A DNA stretch of 64,000 nucleotides from Brachynemurus nebulosus (GCA_035578155.1 JAPWDM010000001.1:6761672-6825671), one strand, 5' to 3'. Shown: positions 33,895-47,694, numbered from the stretch's first letter. The notes: generated by a model not told the origin, from the letters alone. Program-made: numbers and translations.

Positions 33895-34450
33895 ACTAGC
33901 TGGATACTAACTGAATACACGTACAAAATTTTAGCCCTCTAGGTTTCCTTATGGAGTCTCTAGACGTGTTAGAAAACAAGCAAAAAAATTAAGGAAATAT
34001 TGGCGTAAAAATCGTGGGGGTAAGGGTTAAAAGTTGAAACCTCCAAAAAACAGTGTCTGGCTATTAGCTTAACCTGTACACCAAATTTCAGCCCTCTAGG
34101 TTTATTTGGGGAGATTTTGACCCGAACGAAACTGTTAAAAAACAAGAAAAATCATGTTCTTTTGGGTATAAAAATGGTGGGGGTAGGGGTTAAAAGTCGA
34201 GACCCCCAAAAGGCACCCCCTTGATACTAACTCAATCCGAATACAAAATTTCAGCCCTCTAGGTTTATTCGGGTGACCTGTGCGAGTGGTACAAACTTCG
34301 AAAACGTCGAAAATGCATGAAATTGTAGCTTAAAAATGAGGGGGGTGGGGGTAAAATATTAAAACCTCCAAAAAGCACAACCTAGGTACGAACTTTATCA
34401 ACACACCAAATTTCAACCCTCTACGTTAATTCTGGGGGGCTGGGGGCCTG
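33895..34450. repeat. Tandem array, four diverged units of about 160 bp
   Basis: The phrase CAAATTTCAGCCCTCTAGGT or close variants recurs near 33934, 34091, 34254 and 34416. Each is followed by a G-rich block (GGTGGGGGTAGGGGTTAAAA type). No coding frame runs through the units. Confidence 0.7.
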
Positions 34451-34744
34451 TTAGATCCAGCGAAAATCGTTTTTCCCCCCTCTACTCCCACCATATCATC
34501 CTAGGAAGCTGAATTTTGGATATGTTGTAGATAATTGACCGAAACATTATTTAAAACCGGTTTGGAAAAGTTTTATTGATTTTCCGCCCCCCACCACCCC
34601 CTTAAAGGTCGGGTCAGAAAAAAAATTTGCCCAAAATTTGACCCCACTTTGATAGTATGAGGTGCCTCGAAAATGAGCCCCATTTACCAAATTTCATCTC
34701 TTAACTTCCATAGGGGGGCCCTACACAAATTAAAAGGTGGCGGG

Positions 34745-34747
<3 letters not shown>

Positions 34748-34819
<72 letters not shown>
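34748..34819. repeat. (TA)n microsatellite
   Basis: About 70 bp of pure TA. Confidence 0.95.
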
Positions 34820-34823
<4 letters not shown>

Positions 34824-34979
34824 CATTTTTTTTTTCTACATATTCGTGTTCTACGGGTCCGAAAACGGATAGCGCCCCTACTCTCGCCTCTCGCAGCTCT
34901 TATCGTATAGACTGTATAAGTCTAATTTTTCGGAGAAAATTCGACTAAAAATTTAACTATCAGGTAAGCAATACCTATA

Positions 34980-37432
34980 AATAAAATAGAAGGGTCTGTC
35001 TGTGGTTTTCGAATTTTTAGGTATTAATATGTTTTTCAGTTAGCAAATTTGATATATATAGCAAATATAACTTTAAAAAAAAAAAAATTTTGTGTGCCTG
35101 TCTGTCTGTTTGTACGAACCGATTTAACTCAAAAACTACTGAAGCTATTGAGTTGAAATTTACAGGGAATGTAGATATTAACCTCCCGATCCATCTCGAC
35201 CACATTTTAATGTGATCTTCCAAATGGTTATGTACAGGTGATTCAAAAAGAATCTCCATTAAAAGTTTATGGTCTTCTAAATAAAGTAGATTTTTGAAAA
35301 TATGGTTTTTGGAAATTTCCAAATATGAAGATTTTAATTAAAATATTTCTAACTTATTGCCACTTCCGGTTATACCGGAAGTTGACACCAACTTTCCTAT
35401 TTTTAGTGTTTTTAACAACAAATTTGAAATCACTGGAAATTGTTATTAATATTCTATCTGACAGTGGCATTTCAGCTTCCTTGACATGATACAGGGTGGT
35501 CACATAAAGCATTTTTAAATATTTTTTTGTTTATTGTGAAAAACTTTTTTTTAAATGAACCACCTATATTTTTTATTATAACTATGTAAAAAAATGTAAA
35601 CTCTATCTAATAATATCAGATATTTTTATACCTAAAACTGATATTTTGGAAGTTACATCAAATTTATATAATAAAATGGTAGGTTAGGTTTTCCATGGGT
35701 ACGGTTGAGACAAAAACCACTGGACAGATTTTAGTGAAACATTGTAAATTTATTTCTTAGATGCTTCATCATCTCAACATCTCCAGTCAGAATCTTCACG
35801 ATATTCTTTATGGAGGTTGATATATTCACGACAAAAGTTTATATACCTATCAAAATTATTCATGTAATAATAAACGGAAACAAAAGAAAGAAAAAACAAT
35901 AGATTACCTAGGTTACGATAAAAATAATATTCAAAAATTTAAACATTAACTTCAGAACTCTTTTATTAAAATTTCACTTTAGAAAAGGATTGTAGTAAAG
36001 CCTAAATACGAAGGAACTAAACGTAATTTTGAAAAATCCACCAGGGTTTTTGGATCTCGAAAAGAATCCAAAATTCAATTAATTCTAAAACCATAAATAT
36101 GGGAATTTATGAAAGGATTTCAAAGTCTGAAAATTAAATATATTAATATGGTTGTTTTCGAATCGTTTGCCGAGCGGAGCGAAGCATTACATGGAATTAA
36201 CTTTTTATAGAATTTGAAACTGTTTGGTGAGCGAAGCGAAGCACTTTAAAAAACTAATTTTGAATTAAATTTGTCTGGTTTGCAGGGCCGCGCCAAGGGA
36301 CATTTGCGCTGGGGTGCAAGACAAAAATTGCCGCCCCTAAAACGCCAAACTTATTTGTAATACATTTTTGATAATAAAATATATGCCTCCCGGCGGCTAC
36401 CAGTTTACTTACTATAATACTTACTTTAATGAAATGCAAGATTGATAAATGTTTTATGTGTAGAATTCAACGACGGTTTTTATAAAATTAAAGCGTGCAA
36501 GAGCATGTTCGATCCCGATCCCGTTTAATCTCGCCGATTACCGCGCAAATGATTGTTGTCGCTGGTCAACAATCGGAATAATCGGATTACCGACGGGTCA
36601 CAACAATCATAATAGACAAGTATTTAAGCAAAATGCGGGTAACATTTAAGTGTCATCAAAATTACCACATAAAAATAGTAATAATTTTATATTTTATTTG
36701 CCGCCCCCAAAGCCTGCCGCCGGGGTACTAGGCACCCCTAACACCCCCGCTTGGCGCGGCCCTGCTGGTTTGTTTCGGAATAACTAATTTAAAGTAGCTT
36801 ATTTCACACAGTTAGCATAATTTTACACGAATGAAACTGGAGGGCATAGTTGTCAAAAATAAATTAATGAATACATGTTTCAACACTTTTTGAAAATTAA
36901 TCCTGTAAAGAGTAAAATAGGGAATAAAGGCAAAAAAATTGAGGGAGGTTAAAGTTTACATTTTTAATGCCTACTGTTCTGGCGTCTCCAACAATGATTG
37001 AGTTATTTTAGAAAATATTCAAGCTTAATCCAAGCAGACTTAGGGGGATTTAAATTTTCCAATAGGATAAGGGAGGATACTTATTTAAAGTTTACAAATA
37101 TCAGCTATTTTAAAAATATATAATATTTGAGTATTTTAAGTCAACATACTTTTTTGGTATTTTACTTCTATACCAAATTCGTTAACATCTGCTTGATAGG
37201 CTTACTTTAAATTTTTAGTCTATGTTATAAGTATGTTTGAAGAAATGACAAATTAGTTTTTGAAAATTTCCAGTTGTTCCTAGATAACTAGCCAAAGGTA
37301 ATTCTCAATAAATAAAGCTTATCAAAGCTTACGATATGAAAATAGGGGCAAAAATTTCAGCGAACTACCCACTAGGAATTACCTTTACTAAATTACGAAA
37401 TTCACGCCAGCGAAGTCGCGGGTAACAGCTAG
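34980..37432. mobile_element. Possible Helitron-like element, 3' end clear
   Basis: The 3' end GCGAAGTCGCGGGTAACAGCTAG followed by T at 37433 has the same signature as the Helitron end at 16058. The 5' limit is a guess from the GTCTGTCTGTGG block near 34996. In between are GAGCGAAGCGAAGC repeats, a TTCCGGTATAACCGGAA-type palindrome near 35364 and a nested hAT MITE. It may be more than one element. Confidence 0.35.
36283..36764. mobile_element. 482-bp hAT MITE
   Basis: Inverted ends CAGGGCCGCGCCAAG and the exact 8-bp duplication CTGGTTTG (36275-36282, 36765-36772). GC-rich ends and no coding capacity. Confidence 0.85.
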
Positions 37433-37701
37433 TTATTTATAAAGTCGGTAATAAGAATATAATAATATTGGACAATTTTTTTTAAAAGAAACTGTACATT
37501 TTAAAAAGAAGCTATACAACTACGATATTAGTCTTACATAGATAGAATTTGAATTTGAATATTACTGTGCGTTAAGGTATTATTATCTTTGTGCGCCAAT
37601 TTTTAAACACTGTGCCCGCCCACAAGCGTACACCCTAGATAGAACACTGGTAGTTAGTGGTTCATTATTTAAAACATTAATAAAAAAAATGTTAAAAATT
37701 G

Positions 37702-40134
37702 TTATTCTTGTTTTTTAAGTTTTAAATTGTTTCTGCAAACTTTTTTCGTTACAATTCTTTTATAAATTGCTACAACTAATCGATAACTTATTTTAATTAT
37801 AAAGTACAATATGAGTAATACAATTACAAGAACTGCTAACAAGAATGCAATGACATCCAACAATAACAGTTGAGCTCGGTTCAAATCAAGTGCCGGTGAT
37901 CGTAAATGTTTGGCTCCTTTATGCCGCATTACGTACTCTATCCAATATATGGCACGATCCATTGGTTTTATTTCACGATCTTTGAAAACATTCGACTTTT
38001 CTTTCATATTTTCTTTATACCTGTAGATAAAACATTTATAATATTAATTGTAAGACATTTTAACTCTTTTAATAAAAGATTAATAATTGCACATATGTTA
38101 TTTATCTACTTAGATGAGAGTTTTGGTATTTAAAGCAAAAAATGAATATCATTTGGGATTAAAATTAAAGCTGGAAAGTTGAAGAGAAGTAGAATAATAT
38201 GTGAAAATTTTTTTTAGGAAAAAAAATTGGTAAAAATTTATTGATGGTGACACTTTTGAGTATCTTCGGAAAGAATACGCATGAAAACGATTTTGATCCA
38301 CGACAATGACATACGGACGGACGGACGGACATTAGTGTTTCACTATAGGAGCTGATTTTTGACTGACCTTCTACGTACGGTACCTTAAAGATGTCGGTGG
38401 TTTCAAGAAATATCTTATTTTTATTTTTTATTGTAAACAGACTATAGATATGTATAACTCACCACAAATCTTAATTTTACTTACATTGGATTGTTCAACA
38501 CTTCATTTATTGCCCATGAGAAAGACTGAACTGTAATATTATTTAGTGACAACGATATTCCAATGCCATTTTGTTGGGCAATCGCCAGATTTCGCTCCTG
38601 ATCTCCAAAAACCGGTATTCCAATGAAGGGCACCCCTCTAACAACTGCTTCAGTAGTTCCACCCCATCCACCATGTGTAATAAATAATTTCACGTTTGGA
38701 TGTGCTGTAAAAATTTTTCAGTTTATAATAAATAGGTATTGTTTAAATTATGTACTGAACAGCTTATTAACAGGAAAGGAAATATTTTTGAAAATAATAA
38801 TTATGGTTTATGGAAACATTGATATTATTTTATTATTATTTTATTGATAACTTTAAATCCTGGACAATATTACATTTTGAAGTTCCCTCAGAGAAGTTTA
38901 AATCAAGTAGTCATAAATTATAACCATTTCAAATTCTAAAATATTTCCTTTTCTGTTTCCTTTCTCAGTGTATCTTATGTATACTCGTACATACCTAATA
39001 TATCACTCTGAGGAAACCATTTGCTTGTTTTAATATTTTCTGGTTTTCCAGGTAAAACATCATCTTCCCATTTCCATAGAACTTTTTGTTTTAATTTAGA
39101 TAATACTTCAACAATAGCATTTCTCATTTCGGTCGACATATCTTTGCTTTGTACATTTGATCCTAAACTAAAGTAAATTGCACCATCTTTTGCATCATCC
39201 AAGAATTTTTGTAAGTCAGAAGGTAAAGGTTTTGGATCTAATACGTGAAAACCACCAATTTCAATCATATTAGGTGCTAAAGGTTTTGGTGATTCAATAC
39301 TAACATGCGAATTAACTAGAACTAGTGACGTATTGTACATAATTTCGTAAAGCGATGGTAAATTAGGAAAATATTTTTGTCGGATTTTTTCCTGGTTTGG
39401 ATAATGTATAAAATGTCTACATAAATCTCCAATTGTGTGAGCTAGAGTATTTTTTACTCGTTGGAAAAATGTCATTTTTTCTATGGTTGAAAAAATGATA
39501 TCAGGTACGTATGCATATGGTGACGGATTTCCAACCAAGTCATTTACCATTGATGAAGCTCCTATTACACTGAATACTATTAATGGAGCATTGAAATGAT
39601 TTGCTATTGCATATTGAGCCTCCGAGAAAAAGGCAACAGCTATGACTACATCAAAATGTTCTTTCGACTTTAATAGTTCTTGTACATTGTTTTCGCTTAA
39701 TATCATCTCAGTAATAATTGTAGGTTTTTTTAAAAAATTAAATATCGCCTGAAATCCAAAATTTTTTCCTAAATCAAACGTATTGTTGCTCATGCCCGCT
39801 AAAAGAAAAAATAATAACAATTAATTGTTTGTGCTATATATGTGAGGCAAAAGTTTGAGTTGATAAAGAAATGTTACTAACCATAGAATGCACTTTTTAG
39901 ATCGCTTTCAATAGGAATTTCCCTGTAATTACTCATCTTTTTATTTTCAGGGAAATATGTTATCATTGTTACATCATGCCCTCTTTTGGCTAGGCTTTTC
40001 ATCAATGCAGTTCCTAAGATAGAATGACTTTTTCCAATCGTTGGAAACACTCCCAATATCTTTCCACTGTTTCCAAAATTCACAAAGATACACAAACACA
40101 AGAGTAGAGTGAAAAATTTTAGACAATGTGACAT
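37702..40134 (-). CDS. UDP-glycosyltransferase A, four exons, complete
   Basis: Exons 39882-40134, 38995-39798, 38485-38704 and 37702-38020; introns of 83, 290 and 464 bp, all GT-AG, phases 1, 1 and 2. The product is 531 aa, normal for insect UGTs. Residues 1-24 look like a signal peptide. His37 in GKSHSILG is at the usual catalytic-base position. The UDP-sugar signature starts at about residue 360 (FITHGGWGGTTEAVVRG, then FGDQERN). A membrane anchor lies at about 477-502, followed by a lysine-rich tail (KLKKQE) that fits ER retention. It should sit in the ER membrane with its active site in the lumen and conjugate a UDP-sugar to small lipophilic compounds. The start was chosen at the signal peptide. 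An acceptor-like TTTTTCAG lies 4 nt before the ATG, so a 5' UTR intron is likely. Confidence 0.92.
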
Positions 40135-41040
40135 GACTCTGAAAAATAAGTATTTTGTTAAGTTTAAATTGAAACAGATCTTCAATTTACAATTACACTT
40201 TTCTAAAGTGAAATTTTAAATTTGATATTTCTATTCTTTAGCGCGTTGACGGTCATGAGGAATTATGATGAAACATACAAATGGTAGACTATTTTGACAA
40301 CTAAAACACCAATTATTGTCATAAGGTACATAAACTAACGTAACTCGCTCTCTCTCTAGACACAATAGATTCTACAGACTATATCTCTTGTACATCATGT
40401 AATAAATGGGTTCACGATATACGTACAGACGTCGATAGTGATTATGATCTCTTACTTGTGATATTTTCTATAGTGCTTAATGTATATTTTGTACGATTCA
40501 AGTATTTAATTTAATTTTGAGTACAAAATTTGCTGTCTGAGAGTGTAAAAATATTTGTTTCCAAAATATGAAAAATATATGTATAAATGCTATCCTGTTT
40601 TAGAAATATAGCATTTCCTATTTTACCACAACCATATTGTTAAAATGGGAAAAAACATCACCTTACAAAATATGTTCTTTTGAGTAAACCTATAACTATT
40701 TTGTTTATTTTTATTTTTATTTTTTTTTTTAGATTTGATAAATGAATATTCAGTTATTATTTTGCGATTTTTAATTCACCTCTATTTGCTTTACTAAAAT
40801 TGGTATACATTTCTAAACGTTAAGTATCCTATTTTAGGTAGAATTCCCCTATTATAAACATTTTGTATTGCTTAAATTATTAATAGTGTTTTGAAAAATA
40901 AATTAAATTAAAAAAATATTTTTTAAGAAAAGCATTCATTTAAAAATTTGGCTAAAAAGTATAAAGTAATTTTTGAGTAAAGTTTGTAGCAATATAATTT
41001 ATAAAATCTTGAGGCGTTATCATTAAATAGTTCCATCTAC

Positions 41041-41045
<5 letters not shown>
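40135..41045. other. Upstream flank of UGT-A
   Basis: Likely contains the promoter and 5' UTR exon. No motif stands out. It parallels the UGT-B flank with divergence. Confidence 0.4.
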
Positions 41046-41110
<65 letters not shown>

Positions 41111-41889
41111 CAAAAACTGACTAACTGACTGACTGCCTCACTGACTGATTGACCGACTGATCGATCAACGCACAGCCCAAACGGCTGGCCCTAGAAACGT
41201 GAAATTTTGAACAGGGGTCTCTTATATAACGTAGGTGAGCACTAAGGAAGGATATTTGGAAATTCACACCCTAAGGGGGTAAAATAGGGGATGAACATTT
41301 TCATAGAAATCTGTAACTTTTTGAGTTAGAAATATGGAAATTGGTTTTAGGTTACTGGTTTGAACACAGAAGTTCCAGTGCTTTTAAAAATTCATCCCTC
41401 AGGGCTTAGGAGGTTGAAATAGGGGAAGAAACTTAAAATGAAAGTCTGTCGTTTTTACAATTAGAAATGTGGAAACTGATACGGTATGGCATGCTGGTGA
41501 TTTTAAAGTTGTTAAAAATTCATTGTTTAACGTTTATAAATGCGAAATTGAGTTTGTTGATTTGTTTGTTTGTTTGTTTGTTTGACTTGCTTTTACGCTT
41601 CAACGACTTAACCAGTCAACTTCCGTTGGGTTTAGTTAGGTTAGAAAAAAATTTCCATTTACTTTACTCCAGCCACCACCGAAGGTTTCTAGAACCACCC
41701 CGGTAGCGCTACCTCCTCCCGGGGTCGCTCAAAAAATCGGGAGGAAGGGAGGAGGTTTTCATTCTCTCCAAAAGTAACTACTGGCACCCCTTGGGCTAAA
41801 ATGTGCCCATACTTTTGACGACGTAGAGTGTCCTAAAACCAGCTTAGACCTTCTATTGCAACGCGGGTGAAGCCGTGAGTAAATGCTAG
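41046..41889. mobile_element. Helitron-like insertion with (TA)n at its 5' side
   Basis: (TA)n at 41046-41107 is followed by a CTGACTGACTGAC run and an ACGCACAGCCCAAACGGCTGG block related to that at 8.8 kb. The 3' end is CGTGAGTAAATGCTAG followed by T. The minimal signature fits a non-autonomous Helitron. Confidence 0.4.
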
Positions 41890-43565
41890 TTTTATATGTA
41901 AGTAGCTTCTTTACTTTACTTCTCAATAAATACCTAACTTAATTAAACGCCTCAAGCTTTTATAAATTATATTGCATATTGGTTCAAACTTTACTTAAAA
42001 GTTATTATATACTTTTTAGCCTAATTTTTAAATAAAAGCTTTTCTTAAATTTTTTTAATTTAATTTATTTTATACTTTTTAGTTTGATCAAAATTAATTT
42101 AAAAAAAAATTAATTCCAGAAGTAATTTTTTTACTTATATTTTAATCGGTTATTTTACACCATTGAGGAGAGAATCGACTTTTACCCTAATCAAACATAA
42201 CTATGGAGATTACAAATTGTAATATAAAATCATGGAACAATATTTGACAGTTCGAAGTGTCAAAAATTTACATAAGACTAAAAATCAGCAATTCTAGTTT
42301 TGAGGGAATTTAGGAAAGAGATATGAAGAAACAAGTTATACACGTATGCAAAATTTGAAACCTCTGGCTCAATTAGAACTTGTCTAAATTTTGATTCCAA
42401 GATTTGATCTAAACAATCATACTAACATACGAAGTTAAATAAAAGTTTTTAATAAAAATGTTTCTTTGCAAAAATGTCACTGTGTTACGCGAGAATCGCC
42501 CTAATATGAAATCGTGGATTATAATGATTATCATTAAGACAATAAATTTTAAATTAGGTAATGAAACGATAATTATTAATGATTATTTTTTTTAACAAAT
42601 TAAATTTTGGGCTTGGGCTTAAGATTTTTAAATAGTTAATGTAATTTGCGAATGATTGTTTGAATTCCTAATAGGTATAACTAATCAAATAATGAAGATG
42701 TAACTGGGTTAAATAAATTATTAACAAAAAGATTAAAATAAAATTGTACAATGAACAATAATTTTAATACTGAATAATAAAATACAGCATGTTTAAAAAA
42801 GTTTTTTACTTTATTAATTATATTTATTGCTTACTTACATGCTTTTATTTGAGTTCACAATAAAATTAGTTCGATAAATATCTATAAAATTTAAATTTGT
42901 GTAATAAGCCTTCACATATGATTAGAGTACGAAGCAATAAAATAAAATGATTAAATTTAAATGAGTATAGGTACAGTTATCTTATCTCTTATATAAATCT
43001 GAAAATTTTATTTATCATAAAATAATTAGGATATCACAACGACTAAAACAGATATCTGAAGGTATCTGCAAAAATGGAGGCAAGTACTTTGTCAGCTGAA
43101 TATTGGTTTGCAACATAGCTTACGTCAAATAAATAAATAAGCAAAAAAAAAAATTAAAAATAGAAAGACTGACATTTTATAATAATTACACAACTGCATT
43201 TAGTATTAGTATTTTAATATTTAAAAAAAAAAAAAATAGTTGAAATCGATTCTTATGCCAAGTACAAATATAATTATAGTAATTATGATAACCACAAATT
43301 TTAAAATTAGAAATTAAATTCTTTTAAAAAAAAATCAAAATAAATTTTTTGAATAATAATTTTGATTTTACTTGGCCCAAATTGTTATTCAAAAAACTAT
43401 TCTTGATTTTTTTTTTGAAAAGAATTTAATTTTTAATTTTAAAATTTGTGGGTATCATAATAAATTATTATAATTATATTTGTACTTGGCATAAGAATCG
43501 ATTTAAACTAATTTTTTTTTAAATTTTAACATAACTAATAACAAAACTAAATGACAAAACTGATA
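41890..43565. other. Distal UGT-A flank
   Basis: No gene. 42480-43040 matches 55060-55620 (duplicated block). An AT-rich inverted repeat lies at about 43215-43335 and 43375-43510 (both arms contain TATAATTATAGTAATTATGA-like text or its reverse, and the CTTGGCATAAGAATCGATT tip). Confidence 0.5.
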
Positions 43566-44461
43566 CCGTAAAACCGTCTAGACCCGGACAGGGGGTCTAA
43601 ACCCGGACACTTTGCACCAATCTTCAAATTAAATAATTTCTACATTAATCTGCAACAATAATCATTTGTTCTTGACGTCATTAGAGAGAGGATTTCAACA
43701 TTTACTATCTCATTTTACAGGATTACTACCCTACAGTTTTTCAAAGAAATAAAATGTGCGTCTAACTTAGACATGTAATTTTCGTCATAATTGTCATATT
43801 GTTTTAGTTTTGACATGTATGTGTTCAGAATTTTATAGCGCATCATTTAATAAATACAGCGCATAATTTCACAGCGCATGGTTTGAAGTTACATTAAATG
43901 TATATATAAAAAAATACATGCTATATATGTATATCCGTTTAGACTCGGACACATCAGTTTATTACACTATGGCCGCGATTCGCACTGGCTGTAACTCCCA
44001 CTGTCCATACGTTAATATTCCCCCCCCCCCCAGAATTACGCGGTTTATGTCTCCTTCTGGTGTCATATCGTATGTTTACTTTAAAGAGAGGCATACTATG
44101 CATTGACCCCTCTCCCTTCCCACAAAATATATTGCAGTCTTTGACAAGTTCAAAGACATCAGACGGTATAAAACACTGTCCTAAACCCGACGGGAGAGGT
44201 TAGTTTGCATGTTATTACATTATTTAAGTAAGTGTCCGGGTCAAGACGGATTTGGGGTGTAGACCCGGACACTCACTAATTATTTTTTATTTTTTTTTAT
44301 TTTTACTTATAATGAAACAAATGGGTCAGGGATATAACAAATAATATTCTCTCTTTCTAATGGTAATACTTTTATTGGTGATATCTATGAAGGAAACATG
44401 TATAAATAAAAAACTATACCAAAAAATGTAAAAAAGTGTCCGGGTCTAGACGGTTTTACGG
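43566..44461. mobile_element. 896-bp TA-flanked MITE, copy 2
   Basis: Same family as 4913-5797, with the same inverted ends and TA flanks (43564-43565, 44462-44463). Near the left end a short stretch containing a second terminal core (AACCCGGACAC) has been added. A C-run replaces part of the middle. It carries the same internal GACCCGGACAC copies. Confidence 0.8.
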
Positions 44462-45821
44462 TAACAAAACTAAATGAAGTACCTATTTCTAATGAGACGG
44501 GTGGGCCGATTTGTATTCGTAATTATTGCTTATTAGTTACGTATAAGAGCGATTCTCACGTGTCGCACGGGACATTGTTGCAACAAAAATATTTTTAAAA
44601 AAAGGCAATTTATCATAAACAAAACAAAATGTTTATAATACAGCTGAACTCTTTTTTATGCGGTCTTTTTTGTGCAGTTTTTTTGTGCGATATTTTTTAG
44701 GCGATTTTTTTTATGCGATTTGCAAAAGTGGCCATTAGAATGCATAATGTGAATCAAAATCACGAGACAGTAAGAAACTTAAACAATTACTATAATATCT
44801 TTCTTTGATAAAGATACTTTTTAACGGCTTTTAAGCATTTAATCAATACATTGCATAAGAACATAATTCATTTCAACCGTAGAGAAAATTTCCTTTGTCT
44901 CAAAATGCCGGACCTTTTACTGCCAGTGACGAGTACAATAGATAAGGTTATAAAAAAAGAAAAAGAAAGAAAATTAAAACCCCAACATCAAAAAAGTGAA
45001 CCCTAGGAATTTGCAAAATATAAATTATACTAAACTATGTTGATAAATTGAACATTACTTGGAATTATACTGTATTTCGAAAAATCTGTCACAGATAGCG
45101 GCACCTGTACCAGTGAATATATACATATCACAGCATTTTGAGCCGCCATATTACAGGACGAGTTAACTCGTCTTAATCATTTAAAGCCTTAAAGTAATTA
45201 AATATTTATAGATATCTAGGTACAATGTATTTACGTACATGTATATGAGGTCATAATTAATTTTAAAGATTTGTATAAAGCACAAGTATGGAGAAATGTT
45301 AAGATTGTATTATCAGTCTTATTGATTGATTTTGCATGAGTGATATTAGTTAACATATAAATTTGAATTACATAGATAAATAGATTAATTTGTTGTGATG
45401 ATATTTCAAAATAGGTAGATAAAGGACATACCTAGTCAATATTAATGACAGTATCATGGATTCGATGGCTTCTGAGTATATTGCTGAACAGTAAATTGCG
45501 GTATCCGTTTGAAAAGGAATATGATGAGAATTTGTTTGATAGCTAGGTAGAGAAAATAAAACAATTTTCAATGTTTAGGTAACACCACAAAATGTGTAAT
45601 TGTGATAAATGAAAATTTTTATTCATTTCACACATTTCCCCTAAATGATTCAGATTAGATTTTCTAAGGAATATTTTCGAAGACCAAAACTTAAAAAAAA
45701 ATTTAATCTACTGGAAATCATTCTTTCATTTCATTTTTCTTTAGTTGACTTGCGAAAATTTGTTACTTCTCTGAAAGTTACTTCAACCCTCAAAAATTGC
45801 TTGACTTATACAAAAAATAAC
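44462..45821. other. Intergenic, partly interspersed repeat
   Basis: 45180-45480 matches 63470-63920 in two blocks (AATGTATTTACGTACATGTA, then the ACAGTATCATG(G/A)ATTCGATG context). 44640-44720 has four copies of a TTTTTNTGCGATTT-like phrase. No gene. Confidence 0.45.
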
Positions 45822-46760
45822 TGTTCAACTACAAACGAAAGGAAAGTCACTACAAACAACTACAAACGATTCTAGAACTGACTAGAAAAGCGAATTTCAA
45901 ATATCTTTATAGATGAAAAAAAAACTTTATTTAATTGTTGCAATAGACACTTATTGTTGTAACTTTAAAACTATTCAGCTACAAATCAAAGTTACTACAA
46001 ACAACTATAAACGATTCTAGAACTGACTGAAAAAGCGAATTTTAAATATCTTTATAAATGAAAAGAAAAAACGTTATTTAATTGTTGCAAAAGATACTTA
46101 TTGTTGTAACTTTCAAACTGTTCAACTACAAACGAAAGGAAAGCCACTACAAACAACTACAAACGTTTCTGGAACTGACTGGGAAAGCGAATTTCAAATA
46201 TATTTATAAATGACACAAAAGACCCGTTACTTAATCGTTGAAATAGACACTTATTGTTATAACTTTGAAACTATTCAGCTACAAACGAAAAGAAAGTCAC
46301 TACAAACAACTATAAACGATTCTAGAACTACTGAAAAAGCAAATTTTAAATAATTAAATGAAAAGAAAAGACGTTATTTAATTGTTGCAAAAGATACTTA
46401 TTGTTGTAACTTTGAAACTATTCAACTACAAACGAAAGGAAAATTACTACAAACAACTACAAACGATACTGGAACTGATGGAACAAGTGAATTTCAAATA
46501 TCTTTACAAATTACAAAAAAAACCGTTTATTTAATTGTTACAAAAGATACTTATTGTTGTAATTTTGAAACTGTTCAACTACAAACGAAAAGAAAGTTAC
46601 TACAAACAACTACAAATGATTCTAAATTAGGAAATATTTTAAAAATTGTTTATCTTAAAGTGGGCTGCAGCCATTTTTTAAAAATTTTTTATACTGCAAT
46701 GGGTTGAACTACAAACGAAAATATTCTTACTACAAACAACTACAAACGCAATACTATCAG
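45822..46760. repeat. Tandem array of about 150-bp units
   Basis: Six to seven units start near 45822, 45972, 46119, 46272, 46419, 46572 and 46704. Each opens with TTCAACTACAAACGAAA and holds CTACAAACAACTACAAACGA and TTATTTAATTGTTGCAA. Alternating 147- and 153-bp spacing suggests a two-unit higher-order step. Confidence 0.85.
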
Positions 46761-46784
46761 TTTATATTTTAAAAATCTTATTTA

Positions 46785-47694
46785 CCAGGCGTTTACACGC
46801 GTCAGTTCTACAAGCTGTCAGTGGTTGACCTTGAGCTATTAAATTACTGACTAGAGTCGTTTGCATTCGGTCAACTGACCGGCCAGTTCATTTGTCTTGT
46901 GGTTACTGACAGGGGATGTTCAAATAAAATTCTTTAATTGCACTATTGTTGAAGAATAAAGTTGTTATTTTAGTAAAAAAAAAATATTAAGATAGGGTAA
47001 AAGCCCCCCTTGTGGAACGGTATCTAATACTGGAACAGTTTTGACATTTACATATTTATTTCTTTAATTAAGTAAGGAAACTTTAAATGCGAGGTGAATT
47101 TAAATTGAAAAACCATCATTCTATTAATAATAATTTTTGTTATCAGACGTTTCTTTCAGAAATAACTTCATTAATATGTAAATGTTCATAATTAGATACC
47201 GTTCCACAAAGGGGGCTTTTACCCTACTGATATAAATTTATTTATTCACTAAAATAATTTTTTTGTAAATAACTATACCTAATTAATTTTTTATTTTCGG
47301 ATTTTCTAAAATTTTTAAAAGTAACACAGACTTTATTTCTGCTTCTCGAGACATTTCTAAAAGCTGCAACAAAAATATATAACTATATATAAAATAAAGT
47401 TTTATTTATATAACTAAAAATTAATAAGAATAAATACAATTTGTTCTTTTTCACATGAATATAACATAACCTATCTTTTTGCTCACAACAATTATATTTA
47501 GTAAGCAATCTTAACATCTTTCCTCATTTTCCGCCATTTTGTTTTAATAAAATAACAGCTACTGACTTGTCAGTACTGACAAGATTGTTGGTTAGTCAGT
47601 ACTGACTAGTCAGTAAAAATGACGCGACAGTAGGTGTTTACACGCGTCTGTGCTTGTGTCAGTGTCAGTGCTACTGACGCGTGTAAACCCCGGG
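46785..47694. mobile_element. Harbinger-like MITE with a nested MITE
   Basis: Ends CCAGGCGTTTACACGCGTCAG and, inverted, CCCGGGGTTTACACGCGTCAG, with TTA on both sides (46782-46784, 47695-47697). Internal GTCAGT(A/G) motifs recur. A smaller TA-flanked MITE lies at 46995-47224. Confidence 0.8.
46995..47224. mobile_element. 230-bp TA-flanked MITE (GGGTAAAAG family)
   Basis: Inverted ends GGGTAAAAGCCCCC(C/T)TTGTGG with TA flanks (46993-46994, 47225-47226). Its interior matches 48300-48420 in reverse orientation. Confidence 0.8.

Larger units (their letters stand above)
37690..43040. repeat. Segmental duplication block, copy 1 (UGT-A)
   Basis: The UGT-A gene and its upstream flank to about 43.04 kb match 50.01-55.62 kb in order and orientation (for example CAATAAAATAAAATGATTAA at about 42937 and 55512). 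The distal flanks are interrupted by different mobile elements in each copy. Confidence 0.65.

Noticed and set aside
38623..38847. Plus-strand ORF over UGT-A exon 3 (also 37906-38133)
   Set aside because: Antisense shadow of the UGT coding exons.
45822..46760. CRISPR array
   Set aside because: Units of about 150 bp are repetitive throughout, without unique spacers or cas genes; this is a tandem repeat in a nuclear genome.
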